Numbered from the stretch's first letter, positions 37,101-52,100 are shown. The stretch is DNA of 64,000 nucleotides from Ctena decussata (GCA_963989385.1 OZ022499.1:102098786-102162785), one strand, 5' to 3'. A program made the numbers and translations. The notes: generated by a model not told the origin, from the sequence alone.

Positions 37101-40100
37101 GTATATACCAATTTTTATACCAAAATCTTCAAAACTTACCATGAAATCTCATGTTCTAGCATTTCCGATATTTGACCTTGCCGTAAAAAAGGTCAAGGTC
37201 AACCCAGGGTCATAGTTTGAACAATCTTGATAGTACTTGAGTACCCAATGCTACATACCAAGTTTCAAGGCCATCGGTCTACTGGTTCTGGAGAAGAAGA
37301 TTTTTAAAGGTTTTTTACCATATATGGGCGTGGTGGCCATGTTGGTCATGTGACCTGGACCGTATGAACAAATTTTCATTCCCTCAACCCCTGGAGGATC
37401 TATATGAAATTTGGTTACAATTGGCTTAGTTGTTTTTGAGGAGATTGTTTGATATTGTCAAAATATGAGAGTTCTGGGTCAAAGGTCAAAGAATGACCTT
37501 GACCTCTTGTACTCATAAATCTTCATGTACTCATTAAGATGACTGTATGTACCAATTTGTAGGCCAAAATCTTCAACAGTTTCCAAGATATCTTATGTTG
37601 CAGCATTTTGCCATATAAAAGCATAAGGAAGCAAATTTGACCTTACCGAAAAAAAGGTCAAGGTCAACCCAAGGTCATAATTTGAACAATCTTGGTAATA
37701 CTCCCATGCCCGATGCTACATACCAAGTTTCAAGGCCATCGGCCTATCGCTTCTGGAGAAGAAGATTTTTCTAGGTTTTTACCATATATGGGCGTGGCGG
37801 CCATGTTGGTCATGTGACCAGGACCGTTTGAACAACTTTTCGTTCCTAAGTTCCCTAGAGGCTGCATATGAAATTTGGTTATAATTGGCCCAGCGGTTTC
37901 AGAGGAGAAGTCGTTTGAAATTGTGGACGGACGACGGACGGACGACGACGGACGACGGAGCCTTACCATCCTATAAGCTCCCCCGGAGCCGCTGGCTCAG
38001 GTGAGCTAAAAATTATCCTTAATTATCATCAAATACTCCCTCTTATCTAGAGCTCTGAAATAGCAACTAGGTAATTTACCTATAATCTTCTGAAGGAGGA
38101 AGGCGTAACGGTGTTTGTTTCTCTTCGTCCCTCAGAATTCCATCTAACTGTCTCTCCAACATACTGAAGATACATACATTATAGTATTACACTTCACAAT
38201 GGTGCTAAGAGCAAAACAAAACTTGTTTGATACTGACATTTATCTTCCTTCTGTTGAAATTATGGCAAGAATCTTTCACAAAAAGAGAATGTACTTTTTC
38301 ATACTAAGGTGTATGGGTACACCACCATTTTTTTTCGCCAATTTTACAAAAGGGAAACAACTTTAATGACTTGCTGGAGAGCAAAATACTTTCAAAACAG
38401 GATCATCTCTTGAAGGAAATAATCTGCTCCTAGGGGAGCAATTTTTGTTCTTTATTCGTTGATCCCCATTGAGGAGGAAAGCAAAAGTGAAAATGACAGT
38501 TACCTCCCCTGAAAGTGTACCCCTATTCACCTTAATTCTGAGATAATTTCTGTACGTTCTTCATAAAATATATACCCTGATGTCCTTCACTACAAATGGT
38601 GCCATCCAACTTTATTGGTTCTGATGCCTGTAAAATTACCTTAAAGTTTAACAACTTATGCAGATCTTCCTTTGAAAGTTTCTACTGACAGACAAACAGA
38701 ATCAACTGATTCCACCAAAGTCACTTTAAATTTCAAGTGCTTAATTACTGGTATGCTATTACAACCAGTTGTAAATCCCTGTTTTTACTACATATACTAC
38801 AATACTACATTAACAATATGAGCCGCGACGCGAGAAAACCAACAATGTGGTCGTGCGCCCAGCGCAGACTCAGATCAGCCTGGGCATCCGACAATTTTGA
38901 CCAGACTCTTCGTTAAGTTCTCAGAGGGTAGCTAAGGGTCTAAGCTACCTCCATGCGGACAGCGAAGCCTCTGATCACACTGGGCGGATGCCCAGTCTGA
39001 TCTGAGTCTGCGGTGGGTGCACAACCACATTGTTGGTTTTGTCGTGTCGCGGCTCATATACTCTTCCTTTCATACTGCTATTACTGAGGGTAAAGCAGGG
39101 CTATTTACCCCCACTCCCACCCACCCACTCCTCAGTGCCCCCACCTAATGAAACCAAACATATCAAAATGTTAACTAATGGATGGATAGATGGACAGATG
39201 GACAGACAAATTAACAGACTAAATAGACCTTGACATACAGGAATGTTGGGGGTATAAAAATAATCACTTTTACTGTTTGGATGCATGAAATTGGAAAAAT
39301 TTCGTAAAAAAATCTTACAATGGGTTTAATTATCTGGGCCCAGTTGTTCAAAACTAATGACATTGTTAGCTACAGGAATTTAAATTTTTAAATGCATTGC
39401 AGGCAAAACACTGCCATTTTTTGCCAAAAAAATCTGAGGACCTTTTGCAGAGCAAAAGTTCTTCAGATTTTTCCGCAAAAAATCTGGGGGCTCACTTGAT
39501 TTTATGTGTACTAGAAGACTTAACATATCCTTGACTAGCAAACTGATTAAGTTAACGATGCTTTGAACGACTGGGGCCAGGTCTTTTTACTGTGGTGTAA
39601 GACATCATACCTCCTAGTCTGAAGAGAGATCAAGGAAGCCATCCAATTGCTTTTTTCTTCTGATGTTTTGGCCACCAGGGTAATATTGCTGTGTTCTCCT
39701 ATTTGCAGTTCAAAGGCATTTTTGAATTCTGTAAAAGAAGTAACATAGTATTTTTATGTGCATGTACAGTATGCAAACAGTGAAGATCCACATCAGACTG
39801 TTCCATGAGGCATATTTGCCAATCAGCCAACAGTTTTATGTATGTTCTCCTGATAAGCAAGTTGATTTGTACAAAATCTTAGACGGAAAAGTTCAATTCT
39901 AAGATGGAATCCTCCTTTTCTACCTTTTGTTTTGGGTTTTTTATATGCATTTTATGGCCCTTTTAATAATATTTCTCTTATGTTGAACCGATTGTTAAGC
40001 AGAGTAGCTCTCTTGAAAACATTATGTTCCTTTATCATATGATGTTGCTGTTATGCAGTGGATAGACTTCCTGTTATAAAACGGTATGACCACACATGTA

Positions 40101-43100
40101 ATAACACTTAAGCGTGTCAGGTCATTAACAACGTTCGTGTCAATAATGTGTTTTCTTACAGAAATAATGTTAATTTTGAAGGCAATAAACTACCATTTTG
40201 AAGGGTCATAATGATAAACAGAATCTAACACTCGTGGTCATTTTATATGAAATTTATGAAACTCTCCAAAGGCTTGCTTCATAAATTTCATATGAAATGA
40301 CCACTCGTGTAAAATCCTCTATTTATGATCTCCCTTGTCAATGTTTCCCTATACCTAAACTTACCATCACAGTCCTCCCTGTCCCTGACAGTTATCTTGC
40401 GAATGTTGAATTTCTCCTTTAGCTTAAACTCTCCCTGTGGCCCTGAGACTGAGGCTCGACGGAGGTTCTGTTTACATAGGACTATCAGAGCATCAAACAG
40501 AAAGACATGGCGCTCAGTGTTTCTACCTCGGGTATGCTTGTTAAGCACACCATCTGAAAACAAAAGATAGCTAACTTACTTTCCAAACCCTTTAAACAGC
40601 CGAAATTCACTACAAAAGAGGTAGGGTAGAACATTTCACCTGAGAATTTGATTTTTCTGACGACAAGCCATATCAACATTGCAATGTACAGTCAAATCTC
40701 GATAATTCGAACTGACAGGGACCTGACTATTTCATTCGAATTATCCGAAGTTCGAATTTTCGAGTTCGGCCTTTCCTGTTCATTTCCGTACATTTCCAGA
40801 ATTCGTTATTACGGCGGGGTTCAGACGGTCCGATATTTTATTTCTCTATGCTTACTGACGTTCCTGGATTTACAATTCAATGAAAACAAAATCAGAACGT
40901 AGAATAATTAACATTACATACCGGAACTATCTAAACATCCACGATCATTTAATATCGCGAGACCACCCCTCGTGTTTGGAACATGTATATGTATAATGTC
41001 CGAAAGCAGCAAAGCTGCCAAACATTTTCCCAGCTCTGCATATCATCTGTTTATGACAATGCAGCGCCGGCGAAGATCAAAGCCAGACTGAACGGAAACA
41101 GGCTAGCCCTGACTTGTTTCTATCTCGGGCTTTAATATTTACTGTACTTGCACTTTCCGCGTTTATGTTTCCGAGAACTGGCTACTTTCGTTTTCAGAAA
41201 AACGACTCCACCGGTCATCTGAGTTGTGTGACGGAAAAGGCTCCTCAGTGATTCGTAGTCATGTATTTGGGAACAACGAATACTCAAACCAGCCTGTCAG
41301 ACTGAGCAATATGGCTGGACACTCTGTTTAGTGCCGTGTGCAAACCATATGCTCCGTGCGCAAACCGGTTGATCACAGACTAACGGAACCAAAGTTCGGA
41401 TGCGCATGCTAGTCCGAGCCTTTGCTGGTTTCAAAAGTCATCACATTTAGCCTTTAAATTTACAAACTTCAAACAAAATAATCCCCGTCAATTATGCAAT
41501 TAGACAGACACCTTTTGCTCAACAGAAATTAATGACCAATCCATCTAAACGTTAGCGGTCGTGAAGCGATAATTAGCCAACCTGTACAGGTGGCAGTGAT
41601 GACCTGAGGGTGTAAATATTTATCTCATCGATGATAAAAGGTGTTATAATCCGGGATAAGTTTGGTGCATGAATTTTGATTTCGAATAATAGAGGGATAA
41701 TTATAATGAATTTACTCCATCGGGACCTAATTTTTCTTTCGAAAAATCCGATTTTTCGAATAATCGAAATTCGAATTTGCGGAGGTGTTTTTGCATAGAA
41801 TTAATAGGCTTACGATCGGGACCGTGTTTCAACTTCGAAAAATCCGGTAGATTCGAAAAATCGGCGTTCGAACTAGCGAGAGTCGACTGTATGTGTCTTG
41901 TTTCTTTGGTGCACAGCACTTGGTTTACGCTGCCATATGGATGATGGATCATGGATGGTTAAAAAAGAGTTTTATGTCCCTTCCAACAAAATTTCTGTGT
42001 ATCAAGACCACTGTAGGATGAAAATGAATGAAAGGCTGTGTGCACTGGAACCCTGCTAAAGATGTGAAGACCTCTGCTGCTGACAGGATTCGCACTCAGT
42101 ACTGCAAGCATCTTCAAGCTGGCACTCAGCTGACTGTGCTTTCCAGGCTTACAAAAAGTGCACATTAAACTTTTGAACTGAAAATCACAGAATTTACTTT
42201 TGTGTGCCATATTGCATAATTGAGCAGTAAAAGCAAATTTTGATTCCCATGTTGTTTATAAAGCCCGAAAGTTTTTGCGGAGAATTATATGAAATTACTC
42301 CACAATCTTCATCAGTTTCTCTGACCCCTGATCTAGACATCAACATTACCTAGTATAAATTCACTGCAGCTCTGCCAAATATCTCTGCCTTCCCAGCCAT
42401 CAATGCTCTTCTGCAACTCTGACATCTTCTGTACAATTGCTTGCCGACCCGTCCGACCCTGCAGACGTAATGATGTATCCCTGAAAACAAGTATTATAGA
42501 CAAGTACAGAAAATGAACAGACAGAGCTCTAGATAAGAGGGCGTATTTGGTGATAATTAGGGATAATTTTTGTTTATTCTGGATAAAAACATATGTTGTG
42601 ACCCCTCATCTGAACCGTCTCGACGAGACGGTTCAGATGAGGGGTCACAACATATGGTTTCGATGAGAAATAAGAAAAATTGTCCTTAATTATCATCAAA
42701 TACGCCCTCTTATCTAGAGCTCTGAACAGATAATTGCTGGTTGACGCATCTGACCCTGCAGACGTAATGATGTATCCCTGAAAACAAGTATTATAGACAA
42801 GTACAGAAAATGAACAGATAATTGCTTGCCGACCCTACTGAGGCAATGATGTATCCCTGAACACAAGTATTACAAACAAGTACAGAAAATGAACAGATAC
42901 ATGTAACACTGGACATACTAAACAAGAATCGAACTTTTCAAAATTAAAGTGGACATTAACATATTAAATGGAAATACCTTGATCCCTTACATAGCATGTA
43001 TCAACAAACTATTTCAGAATATCTGCTTTTGAGAGGGTGTGCAGCACACAGGCTGTATGAGAGTCATCATTTAACCTGTGAGTTGCACACCTCTAATCCA

Positions 43101-46100
43101 AAAGTTCGGAAATAATTTGCTCACTATGTGGAAGTAATCTTTTTTCCTATCAAACATCCACATATTTCCATAAGGTTTTGCAGCCAAAATCTGGGTTTCA
43201 GTAATTTTATGTCTGTGTAATTACCGTATTTTAAATTTCAAGGTTTTTTTTCTGTATGTACATAAAATACCAAATTCCAGACATACATGGATTTTGATGA
43301 CGATTCCTGGCCAAAAGTTCTTATTTTACTATAAAAGCTTAAATATATCTAATGGATCCAAATAGCTAACACATATCACTGTAAATACTTCCATATGTCC
43401 AAAAGTTAAATTCATTTCTGGTTAATACTAAGACCTTACCATGGCTTTTTCTTGGCAAAGTTGCCTGAGAAGAACTTGGTCTCCAATATGAACTTGAGGG
43501 TTGTTAATAACCCACTGGCCTGCTCTAGACATTCTCTATCTTCTTCATTAGGACTAGTGCTGATCAAAGCCTGATGTAATACCACAAAGAGATACACAAA
43601 TGTTACAAATATCAGTGCATCAACAATGTATTTTCCAACAAATAAATTAGCTGACAGCCAACTATATCTGTTAGGGTGCCTCTTTTTGTGCAAAAGTGAT
43701 GAAAAGCGATTTCATCAAAATTGCATGGTGTCAAAACTTTGTAAATGCTGATCTGGTACACAGTTCTTTGCTGTTAAGACCTGAAACTTAATATTTAGGT
43801 CTTTTTCTTGATGTGAATGTGTATATTTTCAAAGAAAGAGACAGTGCCATTTTCAATTTTGTTTCTCTTCTCAACAGGGGTCAACTCTTAAAGGGCAGAA
43901 TTTGCTCCTAGAAGAGAAAATTTTTCCCTTAAAGAGTAGATCCACTTTTGAAGGTTTTTGTTGCTCACGGAAGAAAACAGGAAATCACATAAATAGTTCC
44001 CCTTTGTAAAAATGACAGAAAAAATGTGGAGTGTAACTATACTCCTTAAGGTTTTAGGCCCATACTAGAAAATATTGGCAAATCAGAAATTACCACCACC
44101 AAACACTGACAAACATCAAACCCTACCATTGCCAACTTTGTCTAATACTAGCCAGACCATGTCACACCATGCTGGCAATAGCACACTGACCTTGACCCTT
44201 ATTGTGCCAAAGAAGCAAATGACAAAACTTACAGCAGCAAAACTTAAAAATAAATGTTTCTTTTATACTGTATCATATTGAGAATTCAAAGAACTGAGGG
44301 CAAAGATGGTAGATTCAATGAGGTGGCTCATTATGAGCTGCTTCATATGGATCTACATTGTTTGCAATGTTCGCAACTTCAACTATTTTCATATCTGGTG
44401 CAGAGTTAAAACAAGATATTCTCTTAAGGAAACGTAATTCCTAAGAACAACAAAGTACAAACCTTGATGACTTCGAAGTAGTGCAAACAATGGTATATAG
44501 GACCTAGTAACAATTTTGGCAAGACATATTTCATGGCATCTTTAAACCCACTACCGTATTTCTGTAATGTCTGACTGATGTCTGTTCTTTGGAGTAAAGT
44601 ATTTAACCGCTCTTTGCCTTGAGGTGCCAACATATCATCCACATACTTCTCATATACGTTGAATTCTTCTCCCTGAAAAAAAGCAGTTTCTTTGTACATT
44701 TGCGCCTTTAATAATGCAGTAAATCACTTTAGTTTTCTTCTTTTTCTTTCGTGAATTTCTTATCTTGTTATTTTCAGCTTCAATGAAGTATGACGCTGAG
44801 TCAATATCATAGCGAACCACAGTGAACCACACCGACATTGATAACCATTATTCAGGGGTATAGACTAACATGGACCCAGTTGCCCACAGCCCTAAATTTT
44901 GGGCTGGGCCCCTAAATTTTTTAAGACAAGTAGCCCAAAGGGCAACAATTGCTCACCTGAGAGACACTGTAAACCTATAGGGATATTTACGATGCTCAAG
45001 GGCAGCTAACTCCACAGTCAGTGGTCCAATCAGGCTGAAAATTAAACTCCTCCAAAACATTATGTATGCCCTCATTTAATATATGCAAGTTTAAAAAGTA
45101 TCCGATCAAGAGCACAATAGACAGAGCTGTCAAGGGCAGCTAACTTCGTAATGGTTGGCCTGATCTGGCCAAAATTTGAACTTGTTTAAGATATTATGCA
45201 TTTCCTCATTACCTGCAAGTTTGAAAAGGATCGGATCAGTAGAAACCAAGAAAAAGTGGCGACATTGATTTTTTGGATGCTCAGGGCAGGTACTCCATAG
45301 TCAGTAGTGAGATCTAGCCAAAATGCTAACTAATCCAAGCTTTTATGCATATCCTCATTACCTGCAAGTATGAAGAGGATCCGATGAAAAATGAAAATGT
45401 GATGACGTTGTTTTCTACATTATAACACTATGGGATTTTTTTCAAACCCTCAAGGGCAGCTAACTCCGTAGTCTGTGCTCGAATCTGGCCAAATTTCGAA
45501 CTCATCCAAGCTCTTATGTATGTCATCATTACCTGCAAGTATGATAAGGATCTAATCAAAAACCTTGATTGCAGCACCCTGAAAGTCAAACTTGCTCGAG
45601 ATATTGTCATGCCCTACATTTGTGAGAAATTATTTTAGAATCCGTTGAGAAATGTAGGTGCTAGAGCGATGACAAAGTTTTTCTAAAAATAGCCACAGTG
45701 ACCTTGACCTTGGGCACAGCATCCTGAAAGTCAAATGTGCTTGAGATATTGCCATACCCTACATTTGTGTCAAGTTATTTCAAAATCCATGGAGAAATGA
45801 AGGTGCTAGGGCGATGACAAAGTTTTTCTTAAAATAGCCACAGTGACCTTGACCTTGGGCACAGCAGCCTGAAAGTCGATCTTGCACGAGATATTGTCAT
45901 GCCCTACATTTGTGTGAATTTATTTTAAAATCCATAGAGAAATGTAGGTGCTAGAGCGCTGACAAAGATTTTCTAAAAATAGCCAGTGACCTTGACCTTG
46001 GGCACAGCATCCTGAAAGTCAAAATTGCTTGAGATATTGTCATACCCTGCATTTGTGTCAAGTTATTTCAAAATCCATGGAGAAATGAAGGTGCTAGGGT

Positions 46101-49100
46101 GATGACAAAGTTTTTCTAAAAATAGCCACAGTGACCTTGACCTTGGGCACAGCAGCCTGAAAGTCGATCTTGCACGAGATATTGTCATGCCCTACATTTG
46201 TGTGAATTTATTTTAAAATCCATAGAGAAATGTAGGTGCTAGAGCGCTGACAAAGTTTTTCTAAAAATAGCCACAGTGACCTTGACCTTGGGCGCAGCAC
46301 CCTGGAAGTTGAACTTGCTTGAGATATTGTCATACCCTACATTTGCGTCAAGTTATTTTAAAATCCATGGAGAAATGAAGGTGCTAGGGCGATGACAATC
46401 CGGCCAAATTTCGAACTCATCCAAGCTCTTGTGTATGTTATCATTACCTGCAAGTATGATAAGGATTTAATCAAAAACAGTCGAGAAAACGTGATGACGC
46501 CATTTTCCCCATTATAACCCTATGGGGGCTATCTGTTGCCATGGAAACCAGAGTTCTGAGCTGATCTGCACCAAAACCTAATGCAGCCTTTCCCCTACCC
46601 AAATGATGCTTCAGATAAAATTTGATTGCGATCGGCCCACTGGTCTCTGAGATATTTATGTTTGAAAGTGTTGACGCACCCACCCACCCACCCACCCACG
46701 CACGCACGCACGGACGACGGCTCGACTCCCATCCTATAAGCTCACCTCTGAGCCTTCGGCTCAGGTGAGCTAAAAAATGGCCACAGGGACATTGACTTTG
46801 AGCCCAGCATCCTGAAAGTTGAACTTGCTCGAGATATTGTCATACCCTACATTTGTGTGAAGTTATTTTAAAATCCATGGAGAAATGTAGGTGCTAGAGC
46901 GATGATAAAGTTTTTCTAAAAATAGCCACAGTGACCTTGACCTTCGGCGCAGCACCCTGAAAGTTGAACTTGCTAGAGATATTATCATACTCTACATTTG
47001 TATGAAGTAATTTTAAAATCCATTGAGAAATGTAGACCTGTGCTAGAGCGCTGACAAAGTTTTTCTAAAAATAGCCACAGTGACATTGACCTTGGGCGCA
47101 GCACCCTGAAAGCCAAACTTGTTCAAAATATTGTTATGCCCTACATTTGTGTGAAGTTGATTTAAAATCTGTTGACAAATGTAGGCGCTAGAGGGATGAC
47201 GAAGTTTTTTCTAAAAATAGCCACAGTGACCTTGAACTTGGGTGCAGCACCCTGAGAGTCAAACTTGCTCAAGATATTGTCATGCCCTATATTTGTGTGA
47301 AATTATTTCAAAATCCATGGAGAAATGTAGGTGCTAGAGCGATGACAAACTTTTTTTTACAAAAGCCACAGTGACCTTGACCTTGGGCGCAGCACCCTGA
47401 AAGACGAACCTGCTCAAGATATTGTCATACCCTATATTTGTGTGAAGTTATTTCAAAATCCATTTAGAAATGTAGGTGCTAAAGCCATGACAATGTTTTT
47501 CTAAAATTTGCCACAGTGACCTTGACCTTGGGTGCAGCACCCTGAAAGTTGAACTTGCTCAAGATATTGTCATGCCCTACATTTGTGTGAGGTTACTTTA
47601 AAATCAATTGAGAAATGTAGGTGCTAGAGCAATGACAAAGTTTTTCTAAAAATAGCCACAGTGACCTTGACCTTGGATGCAGCACCCTGAAAGTTGAACT
47701 TGCTCGAGATATTGTCATGCCCTACATTTGTGTGAAGTTATTTTAAAATCCATGGAGAAATGTAGGTGCTAGAGCGATGACAAAGATTTTCTAAAAATAG
47801 CCACAGTGACCTTGACCTTGAGCACAGAACCCTGAAAGTTGAACTTGCTCGAGATATTGTGATGCCCTACATTTGTGTGAAGTTATTTTAAAATCCATTG
47901 AGAAATGTAGGTGCTAGAGCGCTGACAAAGTTTTTCTAAAAATAGCCACAGTGACCTTGACCTTGGGCGCAGCATCCTGAAAGTCGAACTTGCTCGAGAT
48001 ACTGTCATGCCCTACATTTGTGTGAATTTATTTTAAAATCCATTGAGAAATGTAGGCGCTAGAGCGATGACAAAGTTTTTCTAAAAAAAAAATGTGATGA
48101 CATTGTTTTCTCCATTATAACACTATGGGATTTTTTTCAAAGGCTCAAGGGCAGCTAACTCCGTAGTCTGTGCTCGAATCCGGCCAAATTTCGAACTCAT
48201 CCAAGCTCTTATGTATGTCACCATTACCTGCAAGTATGATAAGGATCTAATCAAAAACAGTCGAGAAAACGTGATGACGCCGTTTTCCCCATTATAACCC
48301 TATGGGGGCTATCTGTTGCCATGGAAACCAGAGTTCTGAGCTGATCTGCACCAAAACCTAATGCAGCCTTTCCCCCACCCCAATGATGCTTCAGATAAAA
48401 TTTGATTGCAATCGGCCCACTGGTTTCTGAGATATTTATGTTTGAAAATGTTGACGGACCCACGGACGGACGACGGCTCGACTCCCATCCTATAAGCTCA
48501 CCTCTGAGCCTTCGGCTCAGGTGAGCTAAAAATACCTATATACCTAATTTAAAATATTCATGTTTGGTAGGGTGGGCCCCTAAATGAAAATGATTAGTCT
48601 GTATCCCTGGTGGCAAACATGAAAAAATTTGTTAAGATAAAATATTTGCAAGTCATTAGAACTGTTCCTAAAGCTCTAAATTTCAATATTCTTCATGTTC
48701 TTGTATTAAAACATACTCTGACGGTAAAGACCACATTCTCATAATCAACTGTGACCTACTGTATTAATCCTAATGAATGTCCCTATTCTAATAAATGCCC
48801 CCTGCCTCTTTTTCGGAAATAATGTTATATTAAATTGCATGAATTCCTGTTTCCTTCACTGGATAAGGTAGCTCTTTGAAAGGCAAATTCTTTCCTTTAA
48901 GAGCTGATCTCAAGTAAAAAGGGAGGCAAAAATAGTAGCACTGCTTCCTTTTAAGTGTCCCATCACCTTTATATTGTTTATTAGAGGTATTTTGGCAATG
49001 GTTAATTTACTACACTTTAGGTTCTTAACAACCCCCCCCCCCACCCCACACCCCAAAATGCAATGCCCCTGGGGCATTTAATAGGATTAATACAGTAATC

Positions 49101-52100
49101 AAACAGACCTGAACAAATTCAATATGAAACTGTAACTCTCTGCCTACCTCTGCAATGTCTTGGAAACATATACCGACAGTTGGTGTTTCATTCTCAGCGG
49201 CAACCTCCACCTGTTCCTCAACAGAACTCAACATATTTGCTGTGAAGTTGTAAATATCCAAAATATTGCTGAATATCACCTCTAAGTCCTAGTAAAAATA
49301 GACATTTAGTGTAGTAGGACACAAAGAATAAAGTAAAGTGAAATGGCTACACTAATACAGGATGTTTACTGGAAACGTTGAAAGACCCCGGACACTGATT
49401 AAACTGCTTTTGATTATCAGACTGATCTGGATCTACCATGTCTTTTCAGCAGAGCTCCAGATTAGAAGAGTTTTTGAAGATAATTCTGAGAAAATTTTAT
49501 TTACTTCTCAAAGAAAACATATGTTGTGACCCCTCATCTGAATTTTCTCACCGAGACGGTTCTGATAGGGGCAATTATCTTCGGTCATGAATTAATAATT
49601 ATTACGGTTGTAAAGCTAAATGAAGAATGCAATAAACACTATTTACGGAACTAAATTCTGATCCCCTCCGTGTTAAGAAACAGCTTGTCAAAGTCAGCAT
49701 AAATTTCGAAATTACCAAGTTGCCATTGATGTAAATGGCGAAGTTGTAAAAAAATGGACCAATATAACTCTAAACGTAGAGTTAAAGCCATGCTGTTTGT
49801 AAATAGGGTAAACGACTGAAGAAACACATATATTGCATGCTTTATTTGTTCAGCTTTCTACAAGTGCCAAAATGATTGTCATCCCTTTAACAGAAATGCC
49901 AAAATATAATTTCCAATAAACGTGAAAATGCACTGAAGTCTATGGGAATATTAATTTTGTGGAATTACTTTTGGTCCTTGACTGTAATATTTCACTGGCG
50001 GAAAACTTTTTAAAAACCTTAAAAACAAGTTTACATCGAATGCAGTGAAATAATCAATTCACTGAAATCATTTCCCCTAAACTAACCTTACTCCTCGGGA
50101 AGTGCTGGTAAAATGGAGCTCTGAAGACTTTGATGATCATATTGAGATCATGGAGATATTGATTCTCTTCTAAGATAAAATCTTTGACAATATCCTCATA
50201 TGTCAGCGACTCCCGTCTTATTGGCTCATCTACCAGGGGCAAGGACACCTCCGTCTCCTCCTGGGAGAACATGTCCATCAGAACCTGAACAAAGAATGAA
50301 ACAGATATGAGCAGAGCTCCAGATAAGAAGGGATAACAGGGGTAATTCAGAGATAATTTTTCTTTTTCTGAACGAAAACATATGATGTGACCCCTCATTA
50401 CAATCGTCTTGGTGAGAAGGTTCTAATGAGTGGTCACAATATATGTTTTAATGCAGAAATATTAAAAATTATCCCTAACTTATCCCAGATACCCCTTCTT
50501 ATCTGAAGCACTGAATGAGATGATGTCCTCTAGAGGGACATTGGGACTTATCTAAAATTTCAAAAGTTTAATTTTCATTCATAACATTCATAATTTAAAT
50601 AAATGTATGTAATAAAATCAAAATGAAACATTTATAATCAAAATAGAGAAAAATATGGGATTACTCATAGACAGATTCCACATCAACCTTTCCATAAAAT
50701 AAAGTGATGCCATGTATCAACAATCAATGATAAAAACATGATGTGTCCAACAAAACTCGTTCCTTTCCTCTTGTCAAGTACAAGACTTTGTTGAGTCTAG
50801 GACAACTTATACACTTCACATGGTAAAAAATTTATGGTGCATTGGTTTGGCTTTGGCTTCTTTTGATTTGCAATAAAAAGTTAAGAGGACGGGGTTGGAG
50901 TGGGGGGTGGGGTGGGGGGGGGGGGGGGGGGGGGGAGAGGGAAGGGGGGGGGAGGAACGCCAACCAGTCAATGAGAAAGGTGGCCAAACAATTAGAAAAA
51001 AATATTTGCAACACATAAGTCAGGATTGGTGCAACTCTACTTGAACACATAAGTCAGGACTGGTGCAACTCTACTTGAACACATAAGTCAGGACTGGTAC
51101 AACTCTACTTGAACACATAAGTCAGGACTGGTACAACTCTACTTGAACACATAAGTCAGGACTGGTACAACTCTACTTGAACACATAAGTCAGGACTGGT
51201 GCAACTCTACTTGAACACATAAGTCAGGACTGGTGCAACTCTACTTGAACACATAAGTCAGGACTGGTGCAACTCTACTTGAACACATAAGTCAGGACTG
51301 GTGCAACTCTACTTGAACACATAAGTCAGGACTGGTGCAACTCTACTTGAACACATAAGTCAGGACTGGTACAACTCTACTTGAACACATAAGTCAGGAC
51401 TGGTGCAACTCTACTTGGCTAATCTGTGTTTCAGATTAATTAGTGTATGACATTAAGGTATACAGGCACACCTCTGTTTTTCTATCATTTTACAAAGTGG
51501 AACAACTGCTGTGATTCCCCTGCTTGCTTCCCTGGAGAATGAAGCCATTCCAAAAGGCGGTCTACTTTTAAAAGAAAGAATTTGCTCCTGGAGGAACATA
51601 TTCTTTCCCTTGACAGTTGACCCTTACTGAGAGACAGGAGGCAACAAGGGCTTCGCAAGCGGCGCATAATACCCCCGTTTAAATATCATAAAGGAGTTAC
51701 AGAATGAACAAGACTGTTTACAAAAGGAAACACGGACAGACAAACAGAGGCAACCACTCTATAATAAACTAGAAATGTTTTTCAGAGAAAAACTGATGTC
51801 CCCCCACCATCCCATTTCCAATCCCCTCCATTGAATAAAAAGCCTGAACAAGTAAAATATCTAGGCAAGTTTGGAGAAAATCCATCCACTGGTTCTAGAG
51901 ATACCCTACATAGATGACTATGACCTTGAAAATGAGTTCAAGGTCACCAAAATCAAATAATCTCTAAAACTTGTCCGAATGATGTATCCATGCAAGTTTG
52001 GTGAAATTCCATCCATTGGTTCAAGAGATATCACTGGTACAAGAAATTGTCATCTCTAAATCCTCCAGTGACCTTGAAAATGAGGCCAAGGTCACGAAAA

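Larger units (their letters stand above)
38533..40364. other. SOS introns 10 and 11 remainder
   Basis: Apart from exon 11, G (38820) and N (39337), the sequence is unassigned. 40220-40300 holds a short palindrome, TTTATATGAAATTTATGAA / TTCATAAATTTCATATG, separated by about 15 bp. Confidence 0.4.

Noticed and set aside
50891..50955. G-quadruplex regulatory element of SOS
   Set aside because: The G run is real, but nothing in the sequence links it to regulation, and such runs are often sequencing or assembly artefacts.
51010..51417. CRISPR array
   Set aside because: The 34 bp units are directly adjacent with no spacers, in an animal intron.
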